A stretch of 64,000 nt of DNA, taken from NCBI GenBank assembly GCA_002496565.1, contig DAKJ01000018.1, positions 62,001-126,000 of the forward strand, written 5' to 3'. Position 1 is the first letter of the stretch. The number at the start of each line of letters is the position of its first letter. This DNA comes from Methanosarcina sp. UBA289 (GTDB lineage Archaea; Halobacteriota; Methanosarcinia; Methanosarcinales; Methanosarcinaceae). This document shows, one piece after another, positions 25,794 to 35,820 of this stretch. A program made the translations under genes and the position numbers. The notes below the pieces were generated by a model. The model saw only the letters and a program-made list of their open reading frames with translations, ran no database searches and was not told the DNA's origin.

Positions 25794-26345
25794 GTGAAAA
25801 TAATAGATACTAAAATAAGCGATCTTTTTGTACTCGAGCCTAAAGTCTTTGAAGACGACCGGGGTTATTTTTTTGAAAGTTATAATAAATTAACGCTGGA
25901 TAACCTTTTAGGAAAAGAATACTCTTTTGTTCAGGATAATGAGTCAAAATCTTCTTATGGGGTAATTCGTGGTCTACACTACCAGCTGGCTCCTTTCAGT
26001 CAGGCGAAACTTGTAAGAGTTTTGCAAGGGAAAGTATATGATGTTGCAGTAGATCTAAGGAAAAATTCTCCTACTTTTCTGGATTGGATTGGGGTTGAAC
26101 TTTCTGCTGAAAACAAAAGGCAGTTTCTAATTCCTAAAGGCTTTGCCCATGGATTTTCCGTACTGAGCGAAACTGCCATCTTTCAATACAAATGTGATGA
26201 ATACTACCATCCTGAGGCTGAAGCAGGAATTATCTATAACGATTCGTCGTTGAATATTGACTGGAAGATAAAAGCTGAGGATATAAAGAGTTCTCCGAAG
26301 GATCTGCTACTCCCAAAGTTAGAAGAAGCTAAAATGAATTTTTAA
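25794..26345 (+). CDS. rfbC: dTDP-4-dehydrorhamnose 3,5-epimerase
   Basis: A 183-residue RmlC-type cupin. Key features are FFESYNK, the catalytic-base region GVIRGLHYQLAPFSQAKLVR with its His, and PKGFAHGFSVLSETA. It performs the double epimerisation in dTDP-L-rhamnose synthesis. It starts with GTG at 25794, 5 bases after manC, whose end carries the GGGAGGAG ribosome binding site. Length is typical. Confidence 0.94.
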   Translation: MKIIDTKISDLFVLEPKVFEDDRGYFFESYNKLTLDNLLGKEYSFVQDNESKSSYGVIRGLHYQLAPFSQAKLVRVLQGKVYDVAVDLRKNSPTFLDWIGVELSAENKRQFLIPKGFAHGFSVLSETAIFQYKCDEYYHPEAEAGIIYNDSSLNIDWKIKAEDIKSSPKDLLLPKLEEAKMNF

Positions 26346-26380
26346 ACTTGGGCAAATTTTAATCCATCAGTCTTAATTTA

Positions 26381-26428
26381 TTGGTACGTATTTTTTATTA
26401 ACGTACCAAATATTTATTACCGTACCAA
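26381..26428. promoter_or_regulatory. Inverted repeat and extra half-site before rfbB
   Basis: TTGGTACGT (26381-26389) and ACGTACCAA (26401-26409) form a perfect 9-bp inverted repeat. A third copy of the half-site, CGTACCAA, lies at 26421-26428, just before the AAGGGGTG ribosome binding site. It could be an operator or an RNA hairpin that weakens read-through from rfbC. Confidence 0.5.
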
Positions 26429-26440
26429 GGGGTGACCTAA

Positions 26441-27397
26441 ATGAGACTTCTGGTTACAGGGGGCTGCGGATTCATAGGCAGCAACTTTATTCGTTACATG
26501 CTCGAGAAGTATCCCAACTACCAAATTGTAAACCTTGACAAACTAACCTATGCTGGAAATCCAGCTAACCTCAAGGATATCGAAAATAACCCCAATTACT
26601 CTTTTGTGCAGGGGGATATCTGTGATTTCCGAGTTGTCAATGAAGTAATGAAAAAAGTCGATTATGTTTTGCATTTTGCAGCTGAAAGTCATGTTGACCG
26701 CTCAATTGAGGACGGTTCGGTTTTTGTCAGGACAAATGTGCTTGGAACAAATACTCTTCTACAAAGTGCGCTTGCAAATAATATCAAGAAATTTGTCCAT
26801 ATCTCAACTGATGAAGTATATGGCAGTATAAAAGAAGGTTCTTTTACTGAAAAGGACAATCTGAACCCTTCAAGCCCTTATTCTTCAAGCAAAGCAGGTT
26901 CCGATCTTCTTGCAATGTCCTACTATACAACTTACGATCTGCCAGTTTGCATAACTCGGTGCACAAACAACTTCGGGCCTTATCAGTACCCTGAAAAACT
27001 AATTCCATTTTTCATCAGCAGATTGATGGAAGGCAAAAAGGTTCCTGTCTATGGCACTGGCCTGAATATCCGGGACTGGATTTATGTTGAAGATCACTGC
27101 TCTGCAGTCGATTTTGTCCTTCACAATGGGAGCAGTGGAGAAATCTACAATATAGATGGTGGAAACGAGCTTACAAACCTTGAAATCACTCACCGTATTC
27201 TTAAAATGCTTGGTAAAGACGAAGCTTCAATCGAATACGTTGAAGATCGAAAGGGACACGATTTCCGTTATTCGCTCGATGGTAGCAAACTTGAGAAAAT
27301 GGGCTGGAAACCAAAATATGATTTTGATACTGCCCTTGAGCAAACAGTCAGATGGTATGTGGAAAACAAATGGTGGTGGGAACCATTAAAAAGTTAA
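26441..27397 (+). CDS. rfbB: dTDP-glucose 4,6-dehydratase
   Basis: A 318-residue extended short-chain dehydrogenase. The NAD motif is GGCGFIGSNFIRYML, then FAAESHVDRSIEDG, catalytic STDEVYGS (the Thr-Asp-Glu triad typical of dTDP-glucose dehydratases), and YSSSKAGSD with the Tyr-x3-Lys pair. NNFGPYQYPEKLIP is diagnostic for RmlB. Its end overlaps the start of rfbD by 28 bases. Confidence 0.95.
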   Translation: MRLLVTGGCGFIGSNFIRYMLEKYPNYQIVNLDKLTYAGNPANLKDIENNPNYSFVQGDICDFRVVNEVMKKVDYVLHFAAESHVDRSIEDGSVFVRTNVLGTNTLLQSALANNIKKFVHISTDEVYGSIKEGSFTEKDNLNPSSPYSSSKAGSDLLAMSYYTTYDLPVCITRCTNNFGPYQYPEKLIPFFISRLMEGKKVPVYGTGLNIRDWIYVEDHCSAVDFVLHNGSSGEIYNIDGGNELTNLEITHRILKMLGKDEASIEYVEDRKGHDFRYSLDGSKLEKMGWKPKYDFDTALEQTVRWYVENKWWWEPLKS

Positions 27398-28179
27398 TTA
27401 TCGGTGCCGACGGGATGCTTGGATTCGATCTTTGCAAAGCGTTTCCAGACGCTGTGAAACTGACACATAAAGATATTGATATTACAGATCGAGAGCAAGT
27501 GCTTAAATCCATACGAAAAGTAAACCCGAATCTGGTAATAAATGCAGCAGCCTATACTGATGTTGACGGCTGTGAAGACCATCAGGAACTTGCACTTAAG
27601 GTTAATGGGTATGGACCGGGGTATATTGCTGAAGCCTGCAATGAGATAGGTGCAACCCTCGTACACTTCAGCACGGACTACGTATTCGATGGGTCAAAAA
27701 AAGAGTATATAGAATCCGACACTCCTGATCCTATTAATGTGTATGGTCGTTCAAAACTTCTTGGTGAACAGAAAATTGCAGAAAATCTGGAAGATTATAG
27801 AATTATCCGAATTTCCTGGCTTTTTGGTACGCATGGAAAAAACTTTGTAGAAACAATGCTGAGATTATCCGGTGAGATGGCTCAGGTCAAAGTTGTTAAT
27901 GATCAATTTGGGAAACCCACCTATACCGTAGATCTCGCGAATAAGATCATGGAGATTGCTGAACTTGAAGCCGGGATATACCATGTGACAAATGAGGGTA
28001 TATGTTCCTGGTATGAGTTTGCATCAGCCGCCATAAGTAATACTGTTCCCTGTACAAGTGAGGAATTTCCAAGAAAAGCCAGGCGTCCAAAGTATTCGGT
28101 TCTTGTAAATACTAAAACTAACCCTATGAGGCATTGGAAAGAAGCAATTAAGGATTATCTGAAGGAGAGAAATGCATGA
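27370..28179 (+). CDS. rfbD: dTDP-4-dehydrorhamnose reductase
   Basis: A 269-residue NADPH-dependent enzyme that makes the final reduction to dTDP-L-rhamnose. GADGMLGFDL is the nucleotide motif, NAAAYTDVDGCE and FSTDYVFDGSKKEY are family blocks, and VYGRSKLLGE contains the Tyr-x3-Lys pair. I chose ATG 27370. An in-frame ATG at 27352 would add six residues and overlap rfbB further. Its stop overlaps the rfbA start (ATGA), so rfbB-D-A are coupled. Confidence 0.93.
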   Translation: MVVGTIKKLIIGADGMLGFDLCKAFPDAVKLTHKDIDITDREQVLKSIRKVNPNLVINAAAYTDVDGCEDHQELALKVNGYGPGYIAEACNEIGATLVHFSTDYVFDGSKKEYIESDTPDPINVYGRSKLLGEQKIAENLEDYRIIRISWLFGTHGKNFVETMLRLSGEMAQVKVVNDQFGKPTYTVDLANKIMEIAELEAGIYHVTNEGICSWYEFASAAISNTVPCTSEEFPRKARRPKYSVLVNTKTNPMRHWKEAIKDYLKERNA

Positions 28180-28883
28180 AAGGCATAATACTCGCAGGCG
28201 GTACCGGCAGCAGGCTCTACCCCCTGACTAAAGTTACAAATAAGCACCTATTGCCTGTTTATGATAAGCCAATGATATTTTATCCAATACAAACTCTCAT
28301 TAATGCAGGTATCAAAGAGATAATGATCGTATCCGGTCGAGGTCATGCCGGACATTTTCTTGAGCTTCTTGGATCAGGCGCAGATCTTGGGGTTAAATTT
28401 ACTTATGAAATTCAGGAAGAAGCCGGAGGGATCGCACAGGCCTTAGGCCTTGCAGAGCGTTTTGCGGATGAAGACGATGTAGCAGTGATCCTTGGCGATA
28501 ATATTTTCCAGGACAACATTAAAGAGGACGTCTCAAACTTTAGAGGTGGCGCCAGAATTTTCTTAAAGGAAGTACCGGATGCCCACAGGTTTGGAGTAGC
28601 TGAGCTTAATGGTGACAAGGTAATAGGAATCGAGGAAAAACCTCGGGAGCCCAAAAGCAATTTTGCAGTTACCGGTCTTTATATATATAGTAATCATGTA
28701 TTCAAAATCGTTAAAACCCTCAAGCCCTCTGCGCGAGGAGAGCTTGAGATAACTGATGTCAACAATTATTTTGTTAATAATGGAACTATGGAATATCGTA
28801 TCCTAGATGGTTTCTGGAGTGACGCAGGCACCTTTGAAAGTCTATTGAGGGCTAGTTTGTTAATTGCAGGTGAAAAAAAGTAA
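28176..28883 (+). CDS. rfbA: Glucose-1-phosphate thymidylyltransferase, short form
   Basis: A 235-residue nucleotidyltransferase. LAGGTGSRLYPLTKVTNKHL is the signature, ILGDNIFQDN binds the metal, and IEEKPREPKS and DGFWSDAGTFESL complete the sugar site. Bacterial RmlA is about 290 residues and has an allosteric C-terminal helix region. This one lacks it, as do many archaeal and some bacterial short forms, so feedback control by dTDP-rhamnose may differ. It completes the four-gene dTDP-L-rhamnose set. Confidence 0.92.
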   Translation: MKGIILAGGTGSRLYPLTKVTNKHLLPVYDKPMIFYPIQTLINAGIKEIMIVSGRGHAGHFLELLGSGADLGVKFTYEIQEEAGGIAQALGLAERFADEDDVAVILGDNIFQDNIKEDVSNFRGGARIFLKEVPDAHRFGVAELNGDKVIGIEEKPREPKSNFAVTGLYIYSNHVFKIVKTLKPSARGELEITDVNNYFVNNGTMEYRILDGFWSDAGTFESLLRASLLIAGEKK

Positions 28884-29102
28884 AAGGGATAAATAATAAC
28901 CTGAGTCTTAGATTCTTTTAAAGGATAGTTATTAACTAAAAGAATTAAGTTATGAATTATTTAGCGGATAATTATTTTTATTTATTCTAACTTGCAGTAT
29001 TAGAATTAGTATCTCTCGTGTGTTTAAAGTCCGAACTCAAGATAATTTATGTCCAGTGTGATTAATGGAACATAACTATAATACGCAATTGATCGTTAGA
29101 CC

Positions 29103-30587
29103 ATGTTTAACATAGCTACTATTTTCTCGAATATATTAAAGATAGACACTATTCAGCGCCAGAGCATAATAGCATTATTTTGGCAGATTGCTTTTACAGC
29201 CATAGGTTTCCTAAGCACGATGTATTTTGCACACACTGTAGGAGCAGCAATTCTCGGCTCATATTTCTTATTTTTAGCATACTATGGTATTACAAGCATG
29301 TTTATGGACGGGGGATTTGGTGGAGCTGCAATTAAACGTATCAGTGAAGGTGAAGAACCTGATGCGTATTTCAGCGCATATTTTATGCTGCGATTAGTGT
29401 TTACTATAACGGGAGTACTTATTTTGCTCTTACTTAAAGACTACTTTTCGGACCTTAATGGGTCAGGAATGTTTGTCTGGCTGCTTGTGGCATTATTAGT
29501 CTCAATGGTTGTAGGTCCTATCTCCACTGGGGTTTCTGGCCAGGGTAAAATGGGGATACGAAATACCTGTGAAGGCATAAGCAATATCTTACGAGTTATA
29601 TTACAGGTTCTAGCAATATACTTTGGGTACGAAACTGGAGGGCTTGCTGGCGGCATGGTAGCTGGAATGATTGGGGCAGCTATCATCGAATTCCGGTTTT
29701 TTGATCTGCATTTTGCGCCTTTCAAATGGGATCATATAAAAAGTCTATCTGTATTTTCTTTCTGGCTATTTTTAACAACTAGTGGAGCGCTCGTATTTTC
29801 ACAAGCGGATACTGTACTTATTGGATATTTTATGGATACTGAAGATGTAGGTATCTACAGGATAGCACTCCAGTTTACGTCTGTTGCCACATTTAGTTCA
29901 TACGCTATAAGAAGTACACTTTGGCCCAGAATAAGCCAGTGGGGTAAGGCCAATGAGATTTATCTTATAGAAGAGTCTCTAGCTCGTGCAATAAGCTACT
30001 CTTTACTACTGGCAATTCCAGTATTTGTGGGCGGGGTATTGCTTGGAGACCATTTACTAAATTCTTTCTATGGTCCAGAGTTTGTACAGGGCTATTATAC
30101 ATTTGTAATACTTCTTGCCGTACAGATAGTAAATGTATTTCAATATTTTTTTACAATGTACTTGGATGGACTGAATTATCCTAAAGAATCGTTTAAAGTT
30201 ACGGCAATTGGAGTTGGAGCAAATATTCTCCTGAATATAATATTAATTCCTTTTATGGGTATAAATGGCGCAGCTATCGCAACTCTGGCAACAATGACAC
30301 TAAATGCCTTACTTGCTTGGCAAGTTTTATCAAAATATATGGTAATCCGATTGGAACTCAGTTGTTTGCTAAATATTGTAGCAGCTTCGGTCATAATGGG
30401 ATTACTTATTGAGTTGTATTGTTTATTCATGCCTCTATCCAATATATGGTTTACAGTAACCCCAGTTATTTTTGGAGCGTTGATATATGGCTTCTTAGTG
30501 TTAAAACTAGATAGAAAAGTGTGCGATGAGATGAGACATATTGTGGAAAGGGTAGGTATAGGCTTTATCTGGCCAGACTGGCTGTGA
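29103..30587 (+). CDS. Wzx-type polysaccharide flippase (MOP superfamily)
   Basis: A 494-residue integral membrane protein with about 12-14 predicted segments. The opening ALFWQIAFTAIGFLSTMYFA and the internal SQADTVLIGYFMDTEDVGIY are typical of the Wzx/RfbX branch of the MOP superfamily, which moves lipid-linked oligosaccharides across the membrane. Sequence from here to about 37 kb is more AT-rich than the flanks. It stands 219 bases after rfbA and just upstream of the glycosyltransferases, and is the likely exporter of their product. Confidence 0.88.
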   Translation: MFNIATIFSNILKIDTIQRQSIIALFWQIAFTAIGFLSTMYFAHTVGAAILGSYFLFLAYYGITSMFMDGGFGGAAIKRISEGEEPDAYFSAYFMLRLVFTITGVLILLLLKDYFSDLNGSGMFVWLLVALLVSMVVGPISTGVSGQGKMGIRNTCEGISNILRVILQVLAIYFGYETGGLAGGMVAGMIGAAIIEFRFFDLHFAPFKWDHIKSLSVFSFWLFLTTSGALVFSQADTVLIGYFMDTEDVGIYRIALQFTSVATFSSYAIRSTLWPRISQWGKANEIYLIEESLARAISYSLLLAIPVFVGGVLLGDHLLNSFYGPEFVQGYYTFVILLAVQIVNVFQYFFTMYLDGLNYPKESFKVTAIGVGANILLNIILIPFMGINGAAIATLATMTLNALLAWQVLSKYMVIRLELSCLLNIVAASVIMGLLIELYCLFMPLSNIWFTVTPVIFGALIYGFLVLKLDRKVCDEMRHIVERVGIGFIWPDWL

Positions 30588-30659
30588 ACTGACGTTGGAC
30601 CAAAATACTGTTAACACAATCAGTAATTCTAGTACGTATGAATAAAAAAGGGATCTTTT

Positions 30660-31667
30660 ATGAATATTGACGCTCCTAAAGTATCGGTTGTCATGCCTGT
30701 ATATAAAGGTGACAAACATCTTTCAGATTCAATAAATAGTATCCTTAATCAAACATTTTCCAATTTAGAATTTATAATTATTTGTGATGATCCAACTGAT
30801 GAAACGCGTAACATTCTTGACAAATATCAACAAAATGACTCTAGAGTAAAGATTTATTATCAGGGACGGCAAGGATTGGTTAATTCACTCAATAAAGGCA
30901 TCTCCGTTGCAGAAGGAGAATATATTGCCAGAATGGATGCAGACGACATCAGTTTACCAGATAGATTGGAAAAACAAGTTGAATTTATGAACAGAAGCCC
31001 TGAAATTGGAATATGTGGTAGCTGGGTTAAAACTATTGGAGATCTCTCAGGGCTTGTCTGGATATTTCCGTGTGATCACGAAACTATACAATCGAGAATG
31101 CTTTTTGAAACCGTAATTGCTCACCCGAGTATAATCGCAAGAAGGGATCTGTTTTTAAATAATGGGTTTGCTTATAAGCAAGAAGAACTGTATGCTGAGG
31201 ATTATGGGTTATGGGTTCGTGCTGCAAAAGAAACAAGACTAGCAAATATACCTAAAATTCTGCTACATTACAGAATACATGAGTCAACTTCAGACAGAAA
31301 TAAGCAGAAATATGTAGCTAATAATATCAGGCTCGCCCAAATTAAAGAATTGGGTATTAACCCAACAGAAGAGGAGTTTGAAATTCATGAGGCACTTAGT
31401 TATTATGTCATCCGTCATAATAGAAAATTTATACTTGAGGTAATCTTTTGGCTTGAAAAATTGAGAACCTCTAATTTTGAAATGAAAATATATCCTGAAC
31501 CTGCTTTCTCGACTGTCCTGGGACAACAATTATACTTTGTCTGCAAAAATTCAACATATTTAGGCTTTGACTCATGGAATTTGTTTAATGAATCTAAACT
31601 GAGTAAATCAGTAGGCTTATCAATTGCTCAAAAAACTAAATTTTTGCTAAAGTGTATAATTAAATAA
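30660..31667 (+). CDS. Family 2 glycosyltransferase
   Basis: A 335-residue GT-A enzyme. VSVVMPVYKGDKHLSDSINS starts the nucleotide-sugar domain, and the metal motif is DAD in YIARMDADDISLPDRL. EDYGLWVRAAKETRLANIPK is the usual acceptor-side motif with the catalytic acid. The C-terminal quarter is variable. It adds one sugar to a growing glycan on the cytosolic face. The donor cannot be told from sequence, though GDP-mannose and dTDP-rhamnose are made by neighbouring genes. Confidence 0.85.
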   Translation: MNIDAPKVSVVMPVYKGDKHLSDSINSILNQTFSNLEFIIICDDPTDETRNILDKYQQNDSRVKIYYQGRQGLVNSLNKGISVAEGEYIARMDADDISLPDRLEKQVEFMNRSPEIGICGSWVKTIGDLSGLVWIFPCDHETIQSRMLFETVIAHPSIIARRDLFLNNGFAYKQEELYAEDYGLWVRAAKETRLANIPKILLHYRIHESTSDRNKQKYVANNIRLAQIKELGINPTEEEFEIHEALSYYVIRHNRKFILEVIFWLEKLRTSNFEMKIYPEPAFSTVLGQQLYFVCKNSTYLGFDSWNLFNESKLSKSVGLSIAQKTKFLLKCIIK

Positions 31668-32269
31668 CTTTAAAAATATGAAAACTTTTGTTTTATTTAA
31701 AATTGTTAAATTATTTACGTTTGGATTTAATTGCCAGGCTGTTAGAAATGCTATTTACATTTGTAGTCTACAGTATGAAAGGTAAAAATTAAGCGGACTC
31801 TATCCTCTTAAATCAAAGACTTAAACAAATTGTTTAAATCTGCAACAAAACAGTATTGGAATCAATTTACTAATAAGTAATCAATCTCAGAATCAATTCA
31901 TTATCAATGAGTAACCTGTCCCGGTATCAATTTATTACCAATGAGTAATAATTTCAGAAATGGATTTTTATGACTAAAGACCCAATTAGTCGTCAGGAAT
32001 AGAATCTTGGGGCGTATTTTTAAGATTATTTCTTGAACAGATATAGTTATAGTTTAGATTAAATTTTTGAGATCAATTTTGACTTCTTAGCTACCATGGT
32101 GTATAATGTTTAAAATATATGAAGCATTTTAAAATATACGTTTCCTTATCATAAGTAAAAATAATTATATTCGTGGATATTGGACTAAATACTTAAGTAC
32201 AGATTTAAAATAAGTACAGATTTAAAAACCATATTAAATCTATTTTGTAATGGTGGACTATATTTGAAG
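31668..32269. other. AT-rich intergenic spacer in the glycan island
   Basis: About 600 bases with very high AT content. Short near-repeats of ATCAATTTATTACCAATGAG are visible around 31880-31935. No gene with a plausible start is present. Such long spacers between glycosyltransferases are common where genes have been acquired piecemeal. Confidence 0.35.
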
Positions 32270-33463
32270 ATGGATATCCTATATATGCGCATTAATAATT
32301 TCTTAGAAAAAATGTTTCAACCCCTAGAAGTACCTATAATACTTACTGGCAGACTTGTAGGCTTCTTATTTATTCCATTTTTCAGATCGCAGTTTTTTTT
32401 CTTATTCCCGACTTATCATATAGGGGGAGCTGAAAAGGTTCATCTTAAAATTGTTCATTGTCTAAGAAAGTGCAATCCTGTAGTATTTTTCACTAACAGA
32501 TCAATAAATTCAGCACTGAAAAACCAATTTATTCAAAGTGCTAAAATATTTGACTTAGGTCATTTTAACTATTTTGACAATCGTGTATACATTAATTTTT
32601 GGGTTGGTGTGTTATGCACAATTATAAATAACAATAAAACTTGTGTGGTATTTGGATGCAATAATGTGCTTTTTTACAAGTTAATTCCATATTTGAAGCC
32701 TCAAATTTGCTGTATTGATCTCATACATGCTTTTGGGGGTGGAATAGAAGATGTTAGCCTTCCTTACGTAAATAGATTAAACAAAAGAGTTGTAATTAAT
32801 AAACGTACGATGAATGACTTAAAGAATCAGTACCGCTTAAACGGTATAACTGAAAAAATGAATGAAAGAGTATTTTTAATCGAAAATTGCGTAAAAATTC
32901 CGGAACTAGTTAGAAGGAAAAATAATAAATCTACTTTAAAAGTTCTTTATGTAGGTCGCGGCTCTGAAGAAAAGCGAGTTAATTTAATAGGAAAAGTTTC
33001 TCATCTTTGTTATCTAAGTAATTTGCCAGTTGAATTCACTTTAGTCGGCGACGTCAAGGATTCAGTGGACGAACAGTACAGAAGGTATTGTAATTTCCTA
33101 GGCGAGCTGGCGGATGAAAAGCAAATCTCTGAAATATATAGTAATTCAGACATATTGCTACTTGTCTCGAGTAGAGAAGGTTTTCCTTTGGTTATAATGG
33201 AAGCAATGGCTCATGGTATTGTAACTATAAGCACTGATGTAGGAGGCATTTCAGAGCATATTTGTAATGAACACAATGGTTTTCTTATAAAGAATGAAAG
33301 CGATGATCTTATAGTTAAAAATGTATTCGAAGTTTTAAGTAAACTTACTTTAGATAAAATTTTGATGGATAAAATCTCTCACGAAGCTTACGAATATGCA
33401 AAAACAAATTTTAACTGTAATAAATTTTGTTCTGAATATAAAAACCTAGTTTGGGGTAAGTAA
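32270..33463 (+). CDS. Family 4 glycosyltransferase
   Basis: A 397-residue GT-B enzyme. The N-terminal acceptor domain has FPTYHIGGAEKVHLKIVHCL. The C-terminal donor domain has VLYVGRGSEEKRVNLIGKV and the E-x7-E motif in SREGFPLVIMEAMAHG. I chose ATG 32270; a TTG two codons earlier is possible. Strongly AT-rich with A/T-ending codons. A hydrophobic patch near the start (VGFLFIPFFRSQFFFLF) may hold it to the membrane. Confidence 0.8.
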   Translation: MDILYMRINNFLEKMFQPLEVPIILTGRLVGFLFIPFFRSQFFFLFPTYHIGGAEKVHLKIVHCLRKCNPVVFFTNRSINSALKNQFIQSAKIFDLGHFNYFDNRVYINFWVGVLCTIINNNKTCVVFGCNNVLFYKLIPYLKPQICCIDLIHAFGGGIEDVSLPYVNRLNKRVVINKRTMNDLKNQYRLNGITEKMNERVFLIENCVKIPELVRRKNNKSTLKVLYVGRGSEEKRVNLIGKVSHLCYLSNLPVEFTLVGDVKDSVDEQYRRYCNFLGELADEKQISEIYSNSDILLLVSSREGFPLVIMEAMAHGIVTISTDVGGISEHICNEHNGFLIKNESDDLIVKNVFEVLSKLTLDKILMDKISHEAYEYAKTNFNCNKFCSEYKNLVWGK

Positions 33464-33596
33464 TCGTTTTAACCTTTGGAAACGTGACTTAAAAGTGAGT
33501 GCTTGATTCGGCAAAATGGATAAATGAATAAATTCATACAAAAAAACTAGAAGAATGAATATACTACGACTATTGTTAAAGCTTAAATTATATAAA

Positions 33597-33622
33597 TAAT
33601 AAATAAATAAATAAATAAATAA
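33597..33622. repeat. AAAT tetranucleotide microsatellite
   Basis: About six uninterrupted AAAT units in the 406-base spacer between two glycosyltransferase genes, followed by an AT-rich stretch. Nothing else is recognisable in this spacer apart from GGGGAAGG, the ribosome binding site of the next gene. Confidence 0.7.
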
Positions 33623-33869
33623 GTTAAATAATTTGCTTATAAAATATCAGCTTCAGTCGTATTAGAGCTTTAGTCATATTAGATATTCCTATAATAAAGC
33701 CGTGAGCCTAGTTCCATTTCTATGCACATGAAAATCTCCTGCTAAATATGTGTGTAAACTTGGATAGTTAAACATAAACTCTAACATTAATAGTTAAAAT
33801 CACCTGATTTGGCAGCTAGTGGAATCAAACTTATATGTTTAAATTTTTGGAACTGGGGAAGGAAATAAT

Positions 33870-34793
33870 ATGTGTAATCAAAATCCAAAAGTAAGTGTAG
33901 TTATCCCAACATATAACAGAGCTCATTTATTACCCAAAGCTATTCAGAGTGTTTTGAATCAAACTTACCAGGATTTGGAAATTGTTCTTGTTGATGATGG
34001 CTCGACAGATAATACTGAAGAAGTCATAAAGGATTTTAAAGATGAGAGGATACGGTATATAAGACATAATCAAAACAAGGGGGCTTCAGCAGCAAGAAAC
34101 ACTGGAATTAGAGAATCAAGAGGAAAATACATTGCATTTCAGGATAGTGATGATGAATGGTTTTTAGATAAACTTAAGCAACAAATAGAAGCTTTTGCTG
34201 ATACTTCTCCAGAAGTTGGAATTGTTTATTCTGGATTTTACAGAATCGAAGCTGATAAAAAAATATATCTGCCAAATGATCATCTACCTCAAAAAGAAGG
34301 AAACATACATAATGAACTTCTTGAAGGAAATTTTGTTGGAACACCAACTGTCCTTGTAAAAAAAGAATGTTTCGAAAATAAAAAATATTTCGATGAAAAT
34401 CTTCCTGCCTTAGAAGACTGGGAGTTATGGATCGAGCTCTCTAAATATTATCTATTTAAATACATTAATAAGCCTCTTTTATGCTCATATTCTACGCCCA
34501 ACAGTATAAATTTAAATGAAAATAATATGCTTAAGGCTCATGAAATTATTTTACTCACACATTTAGATGATTTTAGTAAAAACAAAAAAAATTTATCTGA
34601 ACACTATTACGATATTGGTACTGGATTATGCTCTATTGGCGATTTCAATAATGGAAGAAATTATCTAATAAAATCTATGAAAGCGTACTATTTTAATCTT
34701 AAAACAATTACAGTTCTTTTTATATTATTATTTGGTCAAAGTATCTATTTTAAGTTTAGAGATTTACATCGAAAAATAGGGCATAGATCATGA
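33870..34793 (+). CDS. Family 2 glycosyltransferase
   Basis: A 307-residue GT-A enzyme with an unusually clear N-terminus: VSVVIPTYNRAHLLPKAIQS, then VLVDDGSTDNTEEVI, then the metal motif in YIAFQDSDDEWFLDKL. ALEDWELWIELSKYYLF carries the catalytic acid region. ATG follows GGGGAAGG. Its stop overlaps the start of the next gene by 4 bases (ATGA). The last 40 residues include a hydrophobic stretch that may touch the membrane. Confidence 0.87.
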   Translation: MCNQNPKVSVVIPTYNRAHLLPKAIQSVLNQTYQDLEIVLVDDGSTDNTEEVIKDFKDERIRYIRHNQNKGASAARNTGIRESRGKYIAFQDSDDEWFLDKLKQQIEAFADTSPEVGIVYSGFYRIEADKKIYLPNDHLPQKEGNIHNELLEGNFVGTPTVLVKKECFENKKYFDENLPALEDWELWIELSKYYLFKYINKPLLCSYSTPNSINLNENNMLKAHEIILLTHLDDFSKNKKNLSEHYYDIGTGLCSIGDFNNGRNYLIKSMKAYYFNLKTITVLFILLFGQSIYFKFRDLHRKIGHRS

Positions 34794-35818
34794 ATCCAAA
34801 AGTTGCCATTATAATTCTTAATTGGAATGGTTGGGAGGACACTATAGAATGTTTGGAATCTGTTTTTCAGATCACATATCCCTTATACGAAGTTATTATA
34901 GTAGATAATGGCTCAAAAGATGATTCTATACAAAAAATAAAAAACTATGCAGAAGGGAAAATTAAAATTAAGTCTAGATTCTTCCATTATTTACCCGAAA
35001 ATAAACCGATTTATGTTAGAGAATATTCTAAAGATGAGCTAGATACCTCAATTTCAATAAAAGAAAACATTAAAAATCCGGTTTCAAGAAAAAACCTGAT
35101 TCTTATAAAAAACGATGACAATTATGGCTTTGCTGAAGGAAACAATATTGGCATTAAATTCGCTTTAAATAACCTTAATTCGGATTATATTCTATTACTT
35201 AATAACGATACAGTTGTTGATCCTTATTTTTTAAATGAACTAATAAATGTGGCAGAAAGTGACTTGCAGATAGGAGTATTGGGACCAACGATATACGAAT
35301 ATAAAAATCCTCAGGAAATTCAATCTGCTGGTGTAAAAATTCATTGGAATAAAGGTGAAGTAATTAACCTGACACAGCAGGAAAGTAAATATTTGGACGA
35401 GCCCGAAAATATTGACTGTGTAATGGGTTGTGCACTACTTGCAAAAAGCGAACTGTTCAATAAGATTGGGTATCTGAATAAAGATTATTTTGCGTACCTT
35501 GAAGAGACTGAGTGGTGTGTACGTGCTCATAAAGCACTGTATAGAATAGTCTACGTGCCAAAAGGAAAAATATGGCATAAGGGTGGCGCTACAAGCAATA
35601 AAATAACCGGTTTTACTTTATTCCATTATACGAGGAATAAGTTCTGGTTTATGAAAAAGCATTCATCAAAACAACAATATTTTTCGTTCTTAACTTACTT
35701 TTTTGGATTTCGTGCCTGGATGGTCATTGGTGGCATCTTATACCGTCAAAAAAGTAAGGAAATTTTGCCATCTTTTATTTCTTTCTTGAAAGGAATAAGG
35801 GACGGGGTTCTGACTTAA
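34790..35818 (+). CDS. Family 2 glycosyltransferase, rhamnosyltransferase-like
   Basis: A 342-residue GT-A enzyme. VAIIILNWNGWEDTIECLES and VIIVDNGSKDDS at the start, LLLNNDTVVDPYFLNEL as the metal site, and a YLEETEWCVRAHKALY block fit the WcaA/rhamnosyltransferase-type branch of GT2. The IWHKGGATS block is also typical. With all four dTDP-rhamnose genes nearby, a rhamnosyltransferase is plausible but inferred. Translationally coupled to the gene before it. It carries a charged insertion at about residues 50-100 not seen in most members. Confidence 0.83.
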   Translation: MNPKVAIIILNWNGWEDTIECLESVFQITYPLYEVIIVDNGSKDDSIQKIKNYAEGKIKIKSRFFHYLPENKPIYVREYSKDELDTSISIKENIKNPVSRKNLILIKNDDNYGFAEGNNIGIKFALNNLNSDYILLLNNDTVVDPYFLNELINVAESDLQIGVLGPTIYEYKNPQEIQSAGVKIHWNKGEVINLTQQESKYLDEPENIDCVMGCALLAKSELFNKIGYLNKDYFAYLEETEWCVRAHKALYRIVYVPKGKIWHKGGATSNKITGFTLFHYTRNKFWFMKKHSSKQQYFSFLTYFFGFRAWMVIGGILYRQKSKEILPSFISFLKGIRDGVLT

Positions 35819-35820
35819 GG

